A DNA stretch of 64,000 nt, taken from positions 14,128,515 to 14,192,514 of the forward strand of contig OX104131.1 in NCBI GenBank assembly GCA_944470555.2. Reading direction: 5' to 3'. The notes below the pieces were generated by a model. That model ran no database searches. It was not told where the DNA came from and saw only the letters and a program-made list of their open reading frames with translations. Source of the stretch: Heterobilharzia americana (lineage: Eukaryota > Platyhelminthes > Trematoda > Strigeidida > Schistosomatidae). Position numbers and translations under genes: made by a program. Shown piece after piece: positions 21,224 to 33,690 of the stretch. Within the stretch, counting starts at the first letter, position 1. Each line of letters starts with the position of its first letter.

Positions 21224-22054
21224 TAGTCATTTCCTCCACTAGCAGGTGTTTAGAAGAGTTGAAAAAAACTTTGTTAGTCGTAAACTGCTTGGGAGTCGGT
21301 ATTCCTGCACTATCTGGTGACAATATCATTTAAGCACTTCCGTTTCTAATTGAATCTTAGTCTTATATCAATTCTAAATCACTGTGTAATGCTTAGAATG
21401 ATGATTTACTGATCCCAGTCATTTCCCTCTGATTCTCTACATCATTGATTCCCTCAGTAGTTGAGCCGTTATCTCAAAGTTATACTAATCTCTACTTAGT
21501 CTTAACCCACTTGCATAGCTGGTATTCACGAGTAGGGTTATCAGAATCGATCATATCTCTAAGTCTAGACGTTTTAAAGTTAGGTTACCAAAGCAACAAA
21601 TAAATAAACTAAAGAGAAATTGTATAACACTAGAATATTTTATTTTTTACACTTTTTTTGACCACTTATGTTGTTAACAAACAGAAAAAGAGAGAGGGAG
21701 AGAAAAGCAATTTATTCATCGACTGAAGTCTATCAGTATTATTATTTCTGCTATTGATCAATGATGAGAAATAAAGTGAAGCAAAGTAATTTTTATACAG
21801 TTTATGCCTTTCTGATTCAGTAAGTCATTACTGCCTGATTTGTTGTTGTTTTTGTTATTTTGGTGATCCTTAATCCTCTTCTACCCTATATATGCTTGTA
21901 TATTCTTTTTGTGTACATATTTGTGTATCCTGATAATCAACTTAAGTAGTTGTGCAAACACATATTTAGTGTCTGTTAGGTTTAGTCAAGCAAATGGATG
22001 GATAGGCACACAGATATTTTAGACAAATGATGTTTATAGTAAAGAAGCATAGTG
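21224..22054. other. Intergenic
   Basis: AT-rich, with a short purine-rich GAGAGAGGGAGAGA tract near 21690. No gene or repeat recognised. Confidence 0.4.
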
Positions 22055-22256
22055 GCTAGCAGGAGGCAGGTACATCCAGCTGACGAGTCCGAAATAGGAA
22101 GAAACCTGCATACTGAATTCTACTGTTAGCCACTATTCATCTTTACTACAATTAGAACACAGGCCATATCGAGGCATCCGCACAGGATCCCATATGCCAA
22201 TAGAGACCGATCAATTCAGTCCGATCAACGACGGTATAATACAAGCAATAACACTG
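22055..22256 (+). repeat. Ribozyme-bearing SINE (H3)
   Basis: The hammerhead region starts with GGTACATCCAG and a CTGACGAG core at 22080. It is followed by the unit's tail, GAGGCATCCGCACAGGA through ACAAGCAATAACACT (22256). Stem II carries a C-to-A change (GGAAGAAAC instead of GGACGAAAC) that unpairs its base next to the core. The tRNA-like head is absent. Confidence 0.75.
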
Positions 22257-22559
22257 AATGATATTTATTTGCACAATTCATATACTTTTGCACACATTTA
22301 AACATAGTTGTTTACTACAATATCCATGGCTTGCTATCTGTTTATTAATTCGCCAAACAGTTTACTACTCAAGTTACTGACTCAGATATAGAATTCATCA
22401 TGGATTATACCAATCAGAACTGAAAGAATGAAAGACAGCCTTTCATGTATTTTTAGTTCAAGAGTTTCACTGAGACTTTCTTCTTTTTGGTGGTGGAGAT
22501 GCTGTTGGTGATGTTGCTGTTCAAGTAGCAAATAGTCAAGTTTCACATAATCCTGGTAG

Positions 22560-23020
22560 ATTACAAATTCATTGGACTACAGTATCAATTTGAATAAACC
22601 GAGAATAGTGTAAAACACTGAACGAGATCTTGAACGAAAAGTTTTATTATTTTGATAACGATGATGAGGCTGAAGGTGTTGGACACTCTGCCAGTGTTGT
22701 CTAGGCGATAGTGAGGATGATCTTAATGATGCTAACAAACAGACAGATCTAGGAGTTGATGGCAACGAATCGGAAAATATTTTCAGTGAAGATCTGTGCA
22801 ATTTGTTATTTCGCCATATTTTAATACACTCAATAACAACTATCATTATCACCCTCAGAATCAGAGTCACAAGTCTCATCTGAAAATGTTGTCTGATGTA
22901 TATCCGATATTTTGAAGAGCTTGTTATTTTGATCATCTTCATATTTACTGACATCATCTTCATCCTGTGTATCGTCTTTGTCATCATCACTAGTGACTTA
23001 ATATGACGGTTCTATACTAA
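22560..23020 (-). CDS. Possible host exon(s), acidic and Ser-rich; unrecognised
   Basis: I do not recognise this. On the minus strand one frame (about 22840-23010) gives an acidic stretch (SDDDKDDTQDEDDVSKYEDD, later DETCDSDSEGDND) that ends in a stop. An overlapping 137-codon ORF in another frame (22577-22990) has a Ser/Arg/His-rich second half (SLPSTPRSVCLLASLRSSS, RSRSRSV). No pair of splice sites that joins the two in phase was found. Acidic runs can arise by chance from GAT-rich DNA, so this is a weak candidate. Confidence 0.15.
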
Positions 23021-23387
23021 GTTGTAGACGTTCGAATAATTTAACGTCACCTTCATTGTTGAATTGAACTAGATTTATTGTTTTCAGTTAGTTTGAAGTG
23101 AACTTGTATTTCTTTAGAAGTGCTATCGAAGATGACGTTCATGACAACAAGTAAGCAGTATGCTTCGATTTCCTTGGAAAACTGACAAAAAATATATGAA
23201 TTTATAGGCTGCTGCAGTTTAGGATAGTATCTTAACAAATGGATAGTTTCAAGAGACACCTATTCGTCTAGTTAATTGTGGTTAGGATGCTGATCAAACA
23301 TTCACAAAGAACCGGAAACCGATTTAAATACTAACAAGATAGAACAGCACACATATGGTAAACAATATTCGATGATGCTCTTGGTGC

Positions 23388-23545
23388 CACGCGTTTCGGC
23401 CTAATTGGGACTCGTTAATAGGGTGTACCTGAACCCTAATGATTATTTTTCCCGCTGGGGCTCGAACCTAGTACCCATCACTTCAAACGTCAAAGCGTTA
23501 TCCACTAGACCCCAGTGACAACAGGAAATTGCAGTTATCCTTACA
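23388..23545 (-). repeat. Ribozyme-bearing SINE with canonical B box (H4)
   Basis: On the minus strand the A box TCTAGTGGATAACGC and B box GGTTCGAGCCCC match the pol III consensus. The ribozyme core is mutated (TTAACGAG instead of CTGACGAG). Only about 25 bp separates it from the oppositely oriented copy at 23572. Confidence 0.75.
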
Positions 23546-23571
23546 ACGATTGATACCCGTTGCACAAAAGG

Positions 23572-23725
23572 TGGTAACAGTGCCTCAGTGGTATAGTGGA
23601 TAACGCTCTGGCGTTTGAAGCAATGAATACAGGGCTCGAATATCAGTGGGAACAGTATCACTTACTGGTGCAGGTACATCCAGTTGACGAGTTCCAAATA
23701 CGCCAAAACGTGGGTCCCGAACTCC
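23572..23725 (+). repeat. Ribozyme-bearing SINE (H5)
   Basis: It runs from the A box (TAGTGGATAACGC) and a diverged B box (GGCTCGAATATC) to GGTACATCCAGTTGACGAG. The core has TTGACGAG in place of CTGACGAG, and stem II is broken (TTCCAAATACGCC). With H4 it forms an inverted pair around 23388-23725. Confidence 0.7.
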
Positions 23726-24164
23726 TCTGCTAGCCACAGCCAAGTAAAGATACGTAATTAATTCAATATGATAGTCATAACTAATCGGTGAACCTAGACT
23801 ATCGAAAAATGCATGCAAACAAATCCCCATCAGGCAGTTATACACTTTCTAGTCCAAAAAAAAAGAAGCATATGCCTAAGGACAGGAGTAATAATAGGAC
23901 TCAGATACTCAGGAGCAGCGATGGTTTAATTTTTTCTTACTTTCAAGCCATAGTTTACTATCTTAGTAATTGTCCACCGGAAGCTAGAATAATGAGTGAC
24001 TGGATGCGTGCTACAATACCTGTCAACCGAAAATTGTTGAACATGCACTCATGAATTACTCTTGACAGAAGAATGTGATGATATATATATATATGTATAT
24101 TAGTTGAACGGGTCATTTTTAGCTATATGGAAACTCCACAGTGATGATTTTGAATTTCCCCAAC

Positions 24165-24470
24165 AGTGCGGACCCATGGCCGTACTAAGGATCGAACCCA
24201 GGACATTTATGTTCTGTCGGATCATTGGAACGTGAGGGTAGTTACTCACCGATGGCACTGGATGGAGGTCGTGCTCTGTCTCGAAATGACAGAAGTAGGG
24301 AAAAATAGATCGTTGAATTTTGACTGAGTAGCTCAACGGTGACGTACTCCAGGCGAAATTTAAAGGTTTCGGGTTCGAACCCCATACCAGGATGAAACCG
24401 CTGTCCACTGCTTCCATGTTTTCAGTGGTTCTCCACCTGATGTCAGTCTGTGATGAATATCAAACTGAAA
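24165..24470. repeat. Head-to-head SINE A pair, diverged (A3)
   Basis: The left part (24165-24230) resembles the SINE A head in reverse (GGATCGAACCCAGGACA). The spacer has AGTTACTCACCGATGGCACT and TCGAAATGACAGAAG. The right part has A box TAGCTCAACGGTGACG and B box GGTTCGAACCCC, followed by the SINE A tail. Same layout as A2 and A5. Confidence 0.65.
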
Positions 24471-25587
24471 TTCTTTCAATCAAACAAATGCTCACAGTGT
24501 ATTGTTTTACAAAAATTATCACTCTCTTTTCGTCAGCTTTAAACCTATGCAGTCTATTTTTAAAGTTTTTTTTTCTTTTTTAAGGCAGATATTTATTTCC
24601 GTTGAACACAAGAAAAGGATTGGCAATCACATGCTTCTCTCTTTCAGTTATGCTTTCTTTGATACACCTACACAATCATATAAAGGTTTCTCTTTAAAAA
24701 AGTTTTTTTGTGCTATAACAATTCAATAAAGTAGAGGAATCATAGCGCTCCCAATACTGTTGACATGCTTCAGCATATTTATTCTCTGACAATATTCTAG
24801 TTACATTTGTAAAACTCCAGATATCTAATAAACTTTTCAGTGGCTTTAATCATTTTCATAGTCAATTTTCAAACCAGTTGAATGATCTACAAACTGTACT
24901 AACAAGACAGTCAGTTGAGCAAATCGTTTATTTACTACTGTTAGTGGCTTACTTCCAGAAGGGAAGATGTAGTTGTCCATATGGAGAACTATGAAGTCAA
25001 ACTAATCAGGAATGGGTACAACAAATATCAACAATGGATGACTATCACAAACCGACTGTAACTACCAAAACCCAAGTATTTCAGTCTGAACGCAGGAAAC
25101 AATTTAACGGAATTAAGCTAACGCGATACAGACAAGTTATTGCTGTATAGTTTCCTAAACTTACTTGAGTCACGTACAGTCAAAGATTATGTTTCAGTAA
25201 TATCAGAACACTATTTGACGTAACAGATTTGTGATAAATCTGTGATACTCAACATTGCCGCTGGACAACTATAGAGTCCAAACATTTCTTTGGCACGGAA
25301 TGTGTACTGAAAATCAATAAGAATATCCCTAACAAAATGAAACCAAAACTCTGTTTACAACAGTCAAATCAATCAGTAAACAGTTAAAAGATAAGCAATT
25401 AATTCACAGTCCAACATTAAGCTGGGTGGAAACAAAATGTCGGGAACAGTAAAACAACGTCATATTATCAACAGTTCAGCATCATACAATAGCAAAGTGA
25501 AGCATTAATGATAAGTCTCAACCCAAACAAATACAAATAACGAGTTTTAAGTCAAAGAAGACGGGCAAATGACAATGAATGACAATG
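24471..25587. other. Intergenic
   Basis: No ORF or repeat recognised. Confidence 0.4.
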
Positions 25588-25797
25588 AATACGATCAAGT
25601 GATAGTAACGATTCATGAATTCACATAGTAGTTGGATAAAAACCCTGGTGATTGAAGTAAAATAAAATTATGGTCAACAGTTGTACCTCGTAGCTCAGTG
25701 TATAGAGCACGGGGCAGGTAACCCGGTTGTTACTGGTTGGAATCTGGCCACGGTGCAGATTTTCATCTCACCTTCAACCATCACCCAGTACAAAAAT
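25588..25797 (+). repeat. tRNA-derived SINE C with upstream flank (C1)
   Basis: The tRNA-like head has A box TAGCTCAGTGTATAGAGCA and an anticodon-stem-like GGGCAGGTAACCCGG. The T-arm region is GGTTGGAATCTGG, diverged from GGTTCGAATCC. The acceptor ends do not pair, so this is not a functional tRNA gene. About 95 bp upstream (GAATACGATCAAG onward) is shared with 42326-42535, so the repeat unit is about 210 bp. Confidence 0.75.
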
Positions 25798-26599
25798 AAT
25801 GTTTCATCAGTCAGGGGTAAAGGATAATATCAAATGAATATCAATACTGTCAAATAGAGTATTCAGAAAGGATTTTCAAAATATTTATTCCTTTACGCAG
25901 ACTGACTCAGAGACAATGATAAATGCCAACGATCCGAAGTTCATCTGGTTTTAAAACAGTAGCACATTAACCATAGAAATGGAATAGTGTATATGACGTT
26001 CAAGAAAAGATTGAGAGTGAACAATGAAAATCAGTCCGAGAAAGAGGTGACAGAAGTATTTCTGTCTTTGTATTTCATCTATACACTTTGAGTGATACTT
26101 TATTCTCCTTGAAAGTTATCTCTTCATATGCACTGTGAGCAATTATCTCAAACTTCATATGAGCCGGTATTTTATCAAGTTTCAGCTAGTCTGCTACTTG
26201 TGTTTCCCAATGTATGCATAATCGCCATTAACCGCTGATCACTATTATTCTCAAAACGACTAAACTGTCGTAATCCTCAGAGCATTGAAAAGTGATCTAC
26301 TTATAAGGTCACATTTCATATTGTAATTTAAATACATGGTCCGTGTCAACATTTTTAACAGTGCAGTAGTATACTCAGCCACCCTACTGTGGTATTAAAG
26401 TGGGGATTTCTGATCAAGTTTGACTAATAACGAGTAAATCATCACTAAAGGTTTGCAATAACTTCAGTGAAGTCAAAGATATTTGGAAATCGATGTACTG
26501 TCATGGTAGGAGAACGTTATATTACTAATATCCAATCTAAATACGATAATTTCTAACAAGTTCTCTACAGTACTTACATTTTTTCTTGTCCAACTTCAC
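25798..26599. other. Intergenic
   Basis: No gene or repeat recognised. Confidence 0.4.
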
Positions 26600-27480
26600 A
26601 TTGTTTGGTGCAAGACAGAAGTTTACGAGCAGCATATCATGTGTTGTGTCTCATTGACTGCATAGATTTTCCCATTGGTTGTCTCACTGCCTGACCTCTG
26701 ACCTTGTATCTGCTTATCAGTTTTCTAGTTAGTTCATACATTTGGTCTATTTCTACACACCTATAGAATGCTGACTGATCTGAATGATAAGATTCTAGGA
26801 ATTCTTCGATATCCGTTGTGCTTTCTTTGTTTCTACACTTTCAAAGTTGAATTCATGTCCATAGCTATCCTCGTGCAATGAGATGAGCGACGAGATGCCA
26901 TGACGTTGGTGTTCATATAAGCAAAGACAGCAACTGCTTCATTCAATGTAATGCGGATCACAATTGATTTTGTAAATGATATCCGGTTTGTCTCCGTTGG
27001 CTGTTCCATCCTTCAGTTTGCATAATATGGTTTAAAAGGGAATTTGCTGGTTTATGAGCCATACGAATTCCAAGTGGTCTCACTAATCTTGTCGCGATCT
27101 CCGATAAGTTCTTTATATACGGTAGGATAATCCGTTTGATGATTTACTTGGATAGCTTTGTAGTTGCTGATGAATGGGATAGACACACTGTGATGAAGTT
27201 TTGTAAGTACCAGCTCTTTTTTGGAATAAACATCAAGTAATTTCTTTCATTTCTCTGTGAAGTTGTTGTACTGCAATGTGTTCTTGCACTTTTGAATTGA
27301 GTCTGTACGCAACTAATCCTGTGAGTTGCTGGATTTTTGTACTACTGTACTTGAAGATTTGGCCGATGTGTGTCAAATTCCTGTACATTTATGCTTAAAG
27401 TTTTCTGACATTGGTTCTACTGGCTAAGATATCCAGGAATGGCAGTTGGCTGTTCGACTCCTACTGTATTCTGAATTTGA
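26600..27480 (-). pseudogene. Penelope-like element family II, 3' half (Q3)
   Basis: On the minus strand, split over several frames. The RT end has NSQLPFLDILASRTN and MYRNLTHIGQI (about 27360-27470). The linker has KNLSEIATRLVRPLGIRMAH followed by KPANSLLNHIM (about 27000-27120). A GIY-YIG start reads DKPDIIYKINC (about 26980). The tail is GHEFNFESVE, then IEEFLESYHSDQSAFYRCVE and IDQMYELTRKL (about 26720-26870). Domain order matches Q1. Frameshifts and stops make it a pseudogene. RT motifs A-C are lost to 5' truncation. Confidence 0.75.
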
Positions 27481-27544
27481 TGTTGTTGATCGGACTGTAA
27501 GTATTTTCTAATCCGTTCTTTTCAATTTTGTACAATTGTCTTAG

Positions 27545-27760
27545 GCTGGCTAACGATGAAACCTAAGATGCACATTTCGGCCCATTTGAGACTCATCAGC
27601 CGGTTGTTCCTGCACTCCAGTGAGTGATGTTGTTCCCACCGAGACTCGCACCCAGTGCCCATTACTTCAACAGCTGCGTTTTATCTACTAGACCGCAACA
27701 GCCACCTTTTGTGAAACGGGTATCAGCTGTTGTTTAGAAACTTGTAATTTCCCGCTGCTA
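27545..27760 (-). repeat. Ribozyme-bearing SINE (H6)
   Basis: It extends from GATACCCGTTTCACAAAAGG through an A-box region (GGTCTAGTAGATAAAACGC), a B-box region (GGGTGCGAGTCTCGG) and a hammerhead (GGCTGATGAGTCTCAAATGG, then GCCGAAATGTGCATC). CTGATGAG and GAAA are intact. Stem II has covarying-looking changes (TCTC/GGGC is imperfect), so activity is possible but uncertain. Confidence 0.75.
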
Positions 27761-28734
27761 TACAGAGTCAAACTACTCGATGTCTGTTGGTACGTAGGCT
27801 CTTAAACAGACCCCTCAATACTGTTCGATGGCTCATTATGTTTCTGTCTGCTATGCCCACTGTTATGCTCACTTTCCTATTTTTGTGTTGTTATCGGCAG
27901 CCAACAATGAACTCAGAAAACCTTTTATCGAAATCTGAGCAACAACAATGTGTCACTGGCTAAACACATACACAATAATATAAGCCTTGTGCTTGTTCCA
28001 TTGTGTTTGCATTTACTGAACTATGCTCTGAAGAAGCAGCTTCAAAATACCTGTAAATATTACTGACAGGTTGAGACGCATACCTGATAAATAAGGTATA
28101 GCCATGCCCTAGTCGGTTCCTGTGGTACACTGACACCCAGAATTGATGTTTCAAGAGATTAGGGGTCACCTATAAAGATTAAGTAAACAAAAAGACTGAT
28201 CATCAAAGTTGGCTCTTGACTGTTCGATTTCCGATGAGCGTTTCATTTAATTTCTTACTTGAGAAGTCTACCATCTAAGACAAACAAATTATCTGTATAT
28301 AGAATCAACTTCCTCATTTATTGTGGTGAACAAAACTTCCCACCACCACAGAACTCTTTTTCTCACTTTCATTATTTTGAAAAAATAATGATGGGCAAAT
28401 CTTAACCATCGAATGACTTTCCTCATTTCGCTTTTACAACAAAATTACTGTGAACCAATGAAAACCATACTTTCTTCAGAAAATATTCTACCTAATTTCT
28501 ATTCATATAAAATCTCCTATTGGTTGAGAAAGCATTTGAATAGATCAATAAATAGTCTACTAACTTATTTAACTAAAAATATTGATTTATTTTATTTTTA
28601 TAAGAGAGTATAATGTAGTGGTATTAATAGTGTTTGTGTGTTAGCAATTACTGCTTGCCAGTTAGGTTAGAAAACTTGAGGGGTTATTAAGTGAGGCGGG
28701 TTTTCTTTTCTTTTCTAACTTTGTCTATTCACGT
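27761..28734. other. Intergenic
   Basis: No gene or repeat recognised. The short ORFs here have no motifs. Confidence 0.4.
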
Positions 28735-28987
28735 GTAGTAATGATGGATAGTGGCTAACAGTGGAACCCAGGATGCTCATTTCGTCCTATTTGGGACCCG
28801 TCAGCCGGATGTACCTGCTTCCCATCGGGACTCGGACTCGGGAGCGACCACTTCAAATGCCAGAGGGTTATCCACTACACCACATAGACACGATAGCCAC
28901 CTCTTGTGAAACGAGTATAGTCTTTAGCATAATTGCTTGTATTATATCGTCGTTTATTGGACCGAATTGATTGGTCTATATTAGTAT
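28735..28987 (-). repeat. Ribozyme-bearing SINE, nearly complete unit (H7)
   Basis: On the minus strand the order is: tail segment (ATTCGGTCCAATAAACGACG, ATACAAGCAATTATG), head (ACTCGTTTCACAAGAGGTGG), A box (TGTAGTGGATAACCC), B-box region (CCGAGTCCGAGTCCCG), then hammerhead. The tail precedes the head, as in a circularly permuted or tandem unit. The core reads CTGACGG, an A9-to-G change in the conserved CUGANGA, so cleavage is likely impaired. Confidence 0.75.
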
Positions 28988-29909
28988 ATTCACGTTAAAA
29001 AGTAAGATGAATCTCAGTGACCTGAAAGTGTCATGTGTGTATGGATTATAGACTTTAGAAAGATAAAACTTGTTAAATAGAAATGTTCTCCAAGCTGGTA
29101 TTGACCGGAATGAAATTTTAAATGACACTCAACTCATCAAATTTGGTGAAAGTTGACGATTGTTGTCTACAATGATTTTTGCATATGACTTTATTCTATT
29201 CAGCTGATTAGGTAGTTGACATTGTCTTCCTAAAAAATGGCTGTCGTTATTTGCTTTTACGTGGTTGGTTACTTCTGTGGGTTTGATTGGATGGAAATTT
29301 TTGGATTATAGATGACTTTCGTCGACTATTAAGTTAGTCGCTGATTTGACCTTTTCTTTATGTCACATTAGATAGGGTTCTTAACATCTTTTTTTTCTGT
29401 CCATACATCCGGATATTGTAATATAATCTAAATGCGAATAACTGTTAATTGCCTTTTCATTCAGATACCATGGTCGAGATCGGTTTTCTGTCCACCTTAA
29501 GCATGTTTGTCTTAGAATAATGAAGCATACTTAACCAACGTGAAATGTATGCAGATAGGGAGGTGAATGTGCATATGTTATAGACCTTAACTACCATTTG
29601 ATGTTTGTGTGTTGTTAGGCTGTCAGACTTTTCAGCGTAGTAATGATTAAAATCAGTACAGTCTACTATGTAAATCACGTTTGTTTCCACTTACATGAAT
29701 CCTATGCATAACATCTTTACTTGGATTTGTGCGGCATGTCTTCTCGACAAACAAAATCAACTTAGAATCTTGCACACATATGAATCCTGTCAAGTTGTCA
29801 CACTTCATAGTAATCCACTAAGAACAGGTGGATAGAAAAAAAGTGATATCAAAGTAGAAGTTGTGTGAAGAGAGTAAACAACTTGAAGATCAACGTCAGC
29901 GCAGATATC
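28988..29909. other. Intergenic
   Basis: A 77-codon minus ORF at 29457-29690 (begins METNVIYIVDCTDFNHYYAE) vaguely resembles a GIY-YIG start but lacks the rest of the domain, so it is not called. Nothing else was seen. Confidence 0.35.
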
Positions 29910-30290
29910 GATATCAAAGAGGGAACATATGCCTGCCACTATGACCGATTTTCAGTCATGTCACTAAGAGTCCTCAACCACTGATTCCCTACTCCTTGGG
30001 GACCGGAGCCAACCAACCAGTCTACCTCTCCAAAAGGGTTGAGACCAACAGTCATGGATTTCATCGACTAGTGCCACGTCTTCGTCTAGTCATCCTAAAC
30101 CCTCTTCTTACTAAATCCACTTTCCCTAACCATGGCACTCGGAGACAAGCGGTAGCTGGGCATACACAACACGTCCAAGCCACCTCAGCTGATGAAGGTT
30201 CACAACCTCATCAATCAGCTTGTCTATCTTGCCTAGTACCCATCGCCTTATTCCCAACACTTCTAACACAGTGATTCCACCAGAAGCGAG
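29910..30290 (-). pseudogene. C-terminal fragment of the second non-LTR family (S2)
   Basis: In minus-strand frames the segments LDVLCMPSYRLSPSAM, KTWH-SMKSMTVGLN and GNQWLRTLSDMTENRS match GHVLRMPCHTMLAEV, KTWHQCMKSLTTGLS and the DMAENRCQW end of S1 (4790-6490). It contains stops and covers only the last 120 or so residues. It is a 5'-truncated, inactive copy. Confidence 0.7.
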
Positions 30291-31711
30291 AAATGTCACG
30301 AATTAAAATTTCACTCCTTTCCGTAAAATTGCATAATATCATCACTCCCACGCATCACCGATACTGAATCATAGTTTTTTTCCAACGTTCTATGTCAGCT
30401 ACAACGGCAGTCGGATAAATGAAAGCCGTTTAATAAACACACGGTTCCCACCGGGAGAGTAGGGAACATACTAACCATTCAACGTGACGTACCTCACATT
30501 GTACCATAATGTCCAGCCACGCTGAAAATTTAGTCGTTGTAATCGTATCAACCCCATCGGATGAACAATATGCCAAATGAAAGTCAACATTTCAAGTCAT
30601 CAGCCTCCAACATAGAAATTCCGGATTTCAATTTTGGTTTCATGTCACTATGTGGTCAGGAAAATCCTTACTGGACAGTTTTTCCTACAACTGGTCAATC
30701 AGAATAAGCTGTTCAACTTTTGACCTACTAGTTTTACATGTTTATAAAAACTGTAAATAAATAATGGTTTTGTCGAATGAAGTGTTTTCCCTACAGTCGT
30801 AGACTGGTATTCGTCTTCTGATTTTCAGGGCTCAGTGAAATTTTAGGTGCTTAGAGAGAACAGTAGATATTAGTATCCACTTCAAGTGTCTCATTGTATT
30901 AGTATCATTCGCGTATTACTTATTATTCACTTAGTCACTTCACAATATCTACTCTCTAGTACCTGATGATAAGCACTTTGTTAACATAGTAAAAAGTGTA
31001 TTAACTGGATCGATATTTAGAGGTATGAGTACTACTGAACAAATGTTATCCAATCATTTTAAGAATGAATGGAAAAGTGGTTCCGATCAGTGAGCTTCCC
31101 ATGGTCAGTTTCCTATCAGCAGTTTGATGTGAATATGATTCCCGTAGAAAAACAGTGAGCCACACTGATTGTGTATAGATTGACAATGCTGTCTGGCTGC
31201 TCAGACCTCAGTAGGTGAAGTTGGATTGAAACGCATGACCCATCAGTTGAAATGAGTCATAGCTCCACACCTATTTCTAGTTGAGACTGCTTGGTAAAGT
31301 ACACCAGTGAGAATACTAACGTTCACTGTACAGGAAGTAAATACTAATGAGGAGTCCTTAATAAGACGAAAATCCTCTTCCTTAGTTCCTTTCTAAGTAA
31401 GCAACATCATATCTAGTGCCTAACTACCAACAGTTGGCAATCAGTTCAGCTGAGTAAAATACATAGTAGGAAATTGCAAGGGATACACAACATATTTCGG
31501 CTGGAAAATACCATTTGATAGCTGTGAACAACTTCTGTATAGTAACTGAAGTTAAAATTTTTAACTCAAAGTTTCAATAAACCAACCAGCTAAAAGATGA
31601 TTCCTAACAGTTATCATGAGTTAATGTATATTCTATCCTTAAACACGTGAATTCAGTATCTCCTGATTATTCCCATAAACAAGCCTTTAAAGCTATTACT
31701 GTTTGCTGATA
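30291..31711. other. Intergenic
   Basis: No gene or repeat recognised. Confidence 0.4.
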
Positions 31712-31920
31712 TACTTGTAATTCTCCATTGTTCATTGGATTGAATTGTCTGGCCTCTATTAGCATACGGGCTCTTGTGTGGATACCTTGATATTCCCTGA
31801 ATGTCAGTTATTGTAATTTAGTTGGGAACAACATCACTCACTGTGGTACAGGTACATCCTGATGACGAGTGCTAGATAGGACGAAGCGCGCGTCCTGGAT
31901 TCCTCAACTAACCACAACCA
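31712..31920. repeat. Two SINE pieces in inverted arrangement (H8)
   Basis: 31712-31800 is the SINE tail on the minus strand (TTGGATTGAATTGTCTGGCC, ATACGGGCTCTTGTGTGGAT). 31821-31920 is a hammerhead segment on the plus strand (GGTACATCCTGATGACGAG, then GGACGAAGCGCGCGTC and CTGGATTCC). The ribozyme has an extra TGA before ACGAG and GAAG instead of GAAA. Its stem III (GCGCGC) and the GUC cleavage triplet match the published Sm-alpha type best of all copies here. Confidence 0.65.
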
Positions 31921-33381
31921 ACTAAACTTTTAAAGTGTTTTAAACAGGTGAACAAACACATCGTTTATTAAAAGTTAGTAAATTCAGATGAAATGCCTGG
32001 ATGAAGCAGAGATCCCATATCGATTTTGTAACTCTTACAGTTATTACAGTTATAAATATATGTAATTTGTTCAATATGCTTAGGCGTCTCTGATTGGTCT
32101 ATTCGACAACTTGTGAATCTCAACGACAGTTTAAATAAGTCAATATCGATTTTAACTGATGTACACTTTAGGCATTAATTCATTCCTTTTCAAATTAGAA
32201 ATTAGTACAATTTGCTGCTCACCATTAACATGGTTATGTTTTGAATCCATTCTTCCCACTAAACTTCATCAAGGGTGTTTTAGAGAAGAAACTAACCATA
32301 ACATGTCAAAAACCAAACTAAACTCATTCACAACAATTTATCTTTATATGAGATTAAATTAATAAGGTTACAATCTTATATTGAAAATAAGCAAGCATGA
32401 ATATAAGGTGAGTATTTTCCTCTCTTTCATTGATTAATTGAATCATTTTAATTCAGAAGTAACACTTTCTTGAGATAAAAAAAAATCAAATTTCATCTTA
32501 CTGAGAATATAGGGAGCATCAGATCGAAATTTCGTTCATATTCCAGACTGATCAGCTGAGAACAGTTCCATATAATTCAAGAGTACCAATAAGTACAAAA
32601 TCTATGCGGAGCACATCTTCTAACCAAACACAGGAATACTGTTCATCATAGCAATGCATCGCTTAGCTAAATACTGAAGTTTTAAACCTGGTTGACAAGA
32701 TTCGATTAATGTAGGGCATTTTGAACTTGATAGCTACTTCGGTTATCATTCAGGTAACCAACTAGCGTCGAAAAGCAACTACACCAATTTATCCAAAACG
32801 TTCTGAAAGTTTTATTGGTATATTCAGTGAAGACTATATCCCTCGACAGACCATCTCCTTATACATCTACCAGTTTCTCGGTTCCTGTAGACCAAGGTAC
32901 ATTAGCCGCAGCCAGAGACTGCTGTCAACATATATGCTAGAACATATTCTAGCCTGATTTTATAAGCATGAAAGGAAATCCATTATAAGTCCTATCATTG
33001 AACATTGAATAGATTCCAACCATTTAACCGACTCAAATAATGATTCCAAAGGTTGGCTATCTAGTTCTCTCGAATATTTCACGTTCTCTCTGCCTTCGGC
33101 TTTTAAAAACATCAAAGGTCTTAACTATCCATGAACTGTAGCCTGATCTTTGAATGCAAAAGAAGTACTTATAATCTTTGTCTCCATCTTGGTCTTAACT
33201 TAATTCGTTCTGGGTTTTTTTCGATTTTATTATTTTTTTCAACTTCTCCCTTAGTGTTGTATTAATCTTTGTACTCTTATGTCATCATTATAAGTATTGC
33301 TATTTTTACAGTTAATAGTTCCCGATATTACGTCATTTAACCTGCCCAATAGTTTCAAATTTTAACAAAAAAACTTCATTT
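31921..33381. other. Intergenic
   Basis: No gene or repeat recognised. Confidence 0.4.
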
Positions 33382-33690
33382 TAGGTTGGTATTCATCGTA
33401 GACTGACATCAGTTGGAGAAATACTAGAAACATGCGAGGACTGGTTAACTGTTTCATTCAATTAAGGGATTCCTTAGCAGTGCACACTCATGAACCTATC
33501 AGTGATCGGACTCATGACCCTGATGTTCTCCTGCGAACACTTTAATCTTGAGCCAATGGGTTGGAATCCAATGGTCCATATTTCCTACTTCTGTTGACTC
33601 ATGATATAGCGTGACCTGCATCCACTTTTCCTCACAGAATAGTCTTAAAGTTTCATAGCTGAGCTAGAGGTTTCGTCATAAGTTGGCGTT
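33382..33690 (-). repeat. SINE A on the minus strand with spacer remnant (A4)
   Basis: The tail is GACATCAGTTGGAGAAATAC; the head region ends CTTGAGCCAATGGGTTGGAA. The spacer part is TGACTCATGATATAGCGTGACC. The opposite-strand partner seen in A2 and A5 is missing or decayed beyond recognition. Confidence 0.65.

Noticed and set aside
29457..29690. 77-codon minus ORF with a GIY-YIG-like beginning (NVIYIVDC)
   Set aside because: No second half of the domain, no RT upstream, and no match to either PLE family beyond a few residues.
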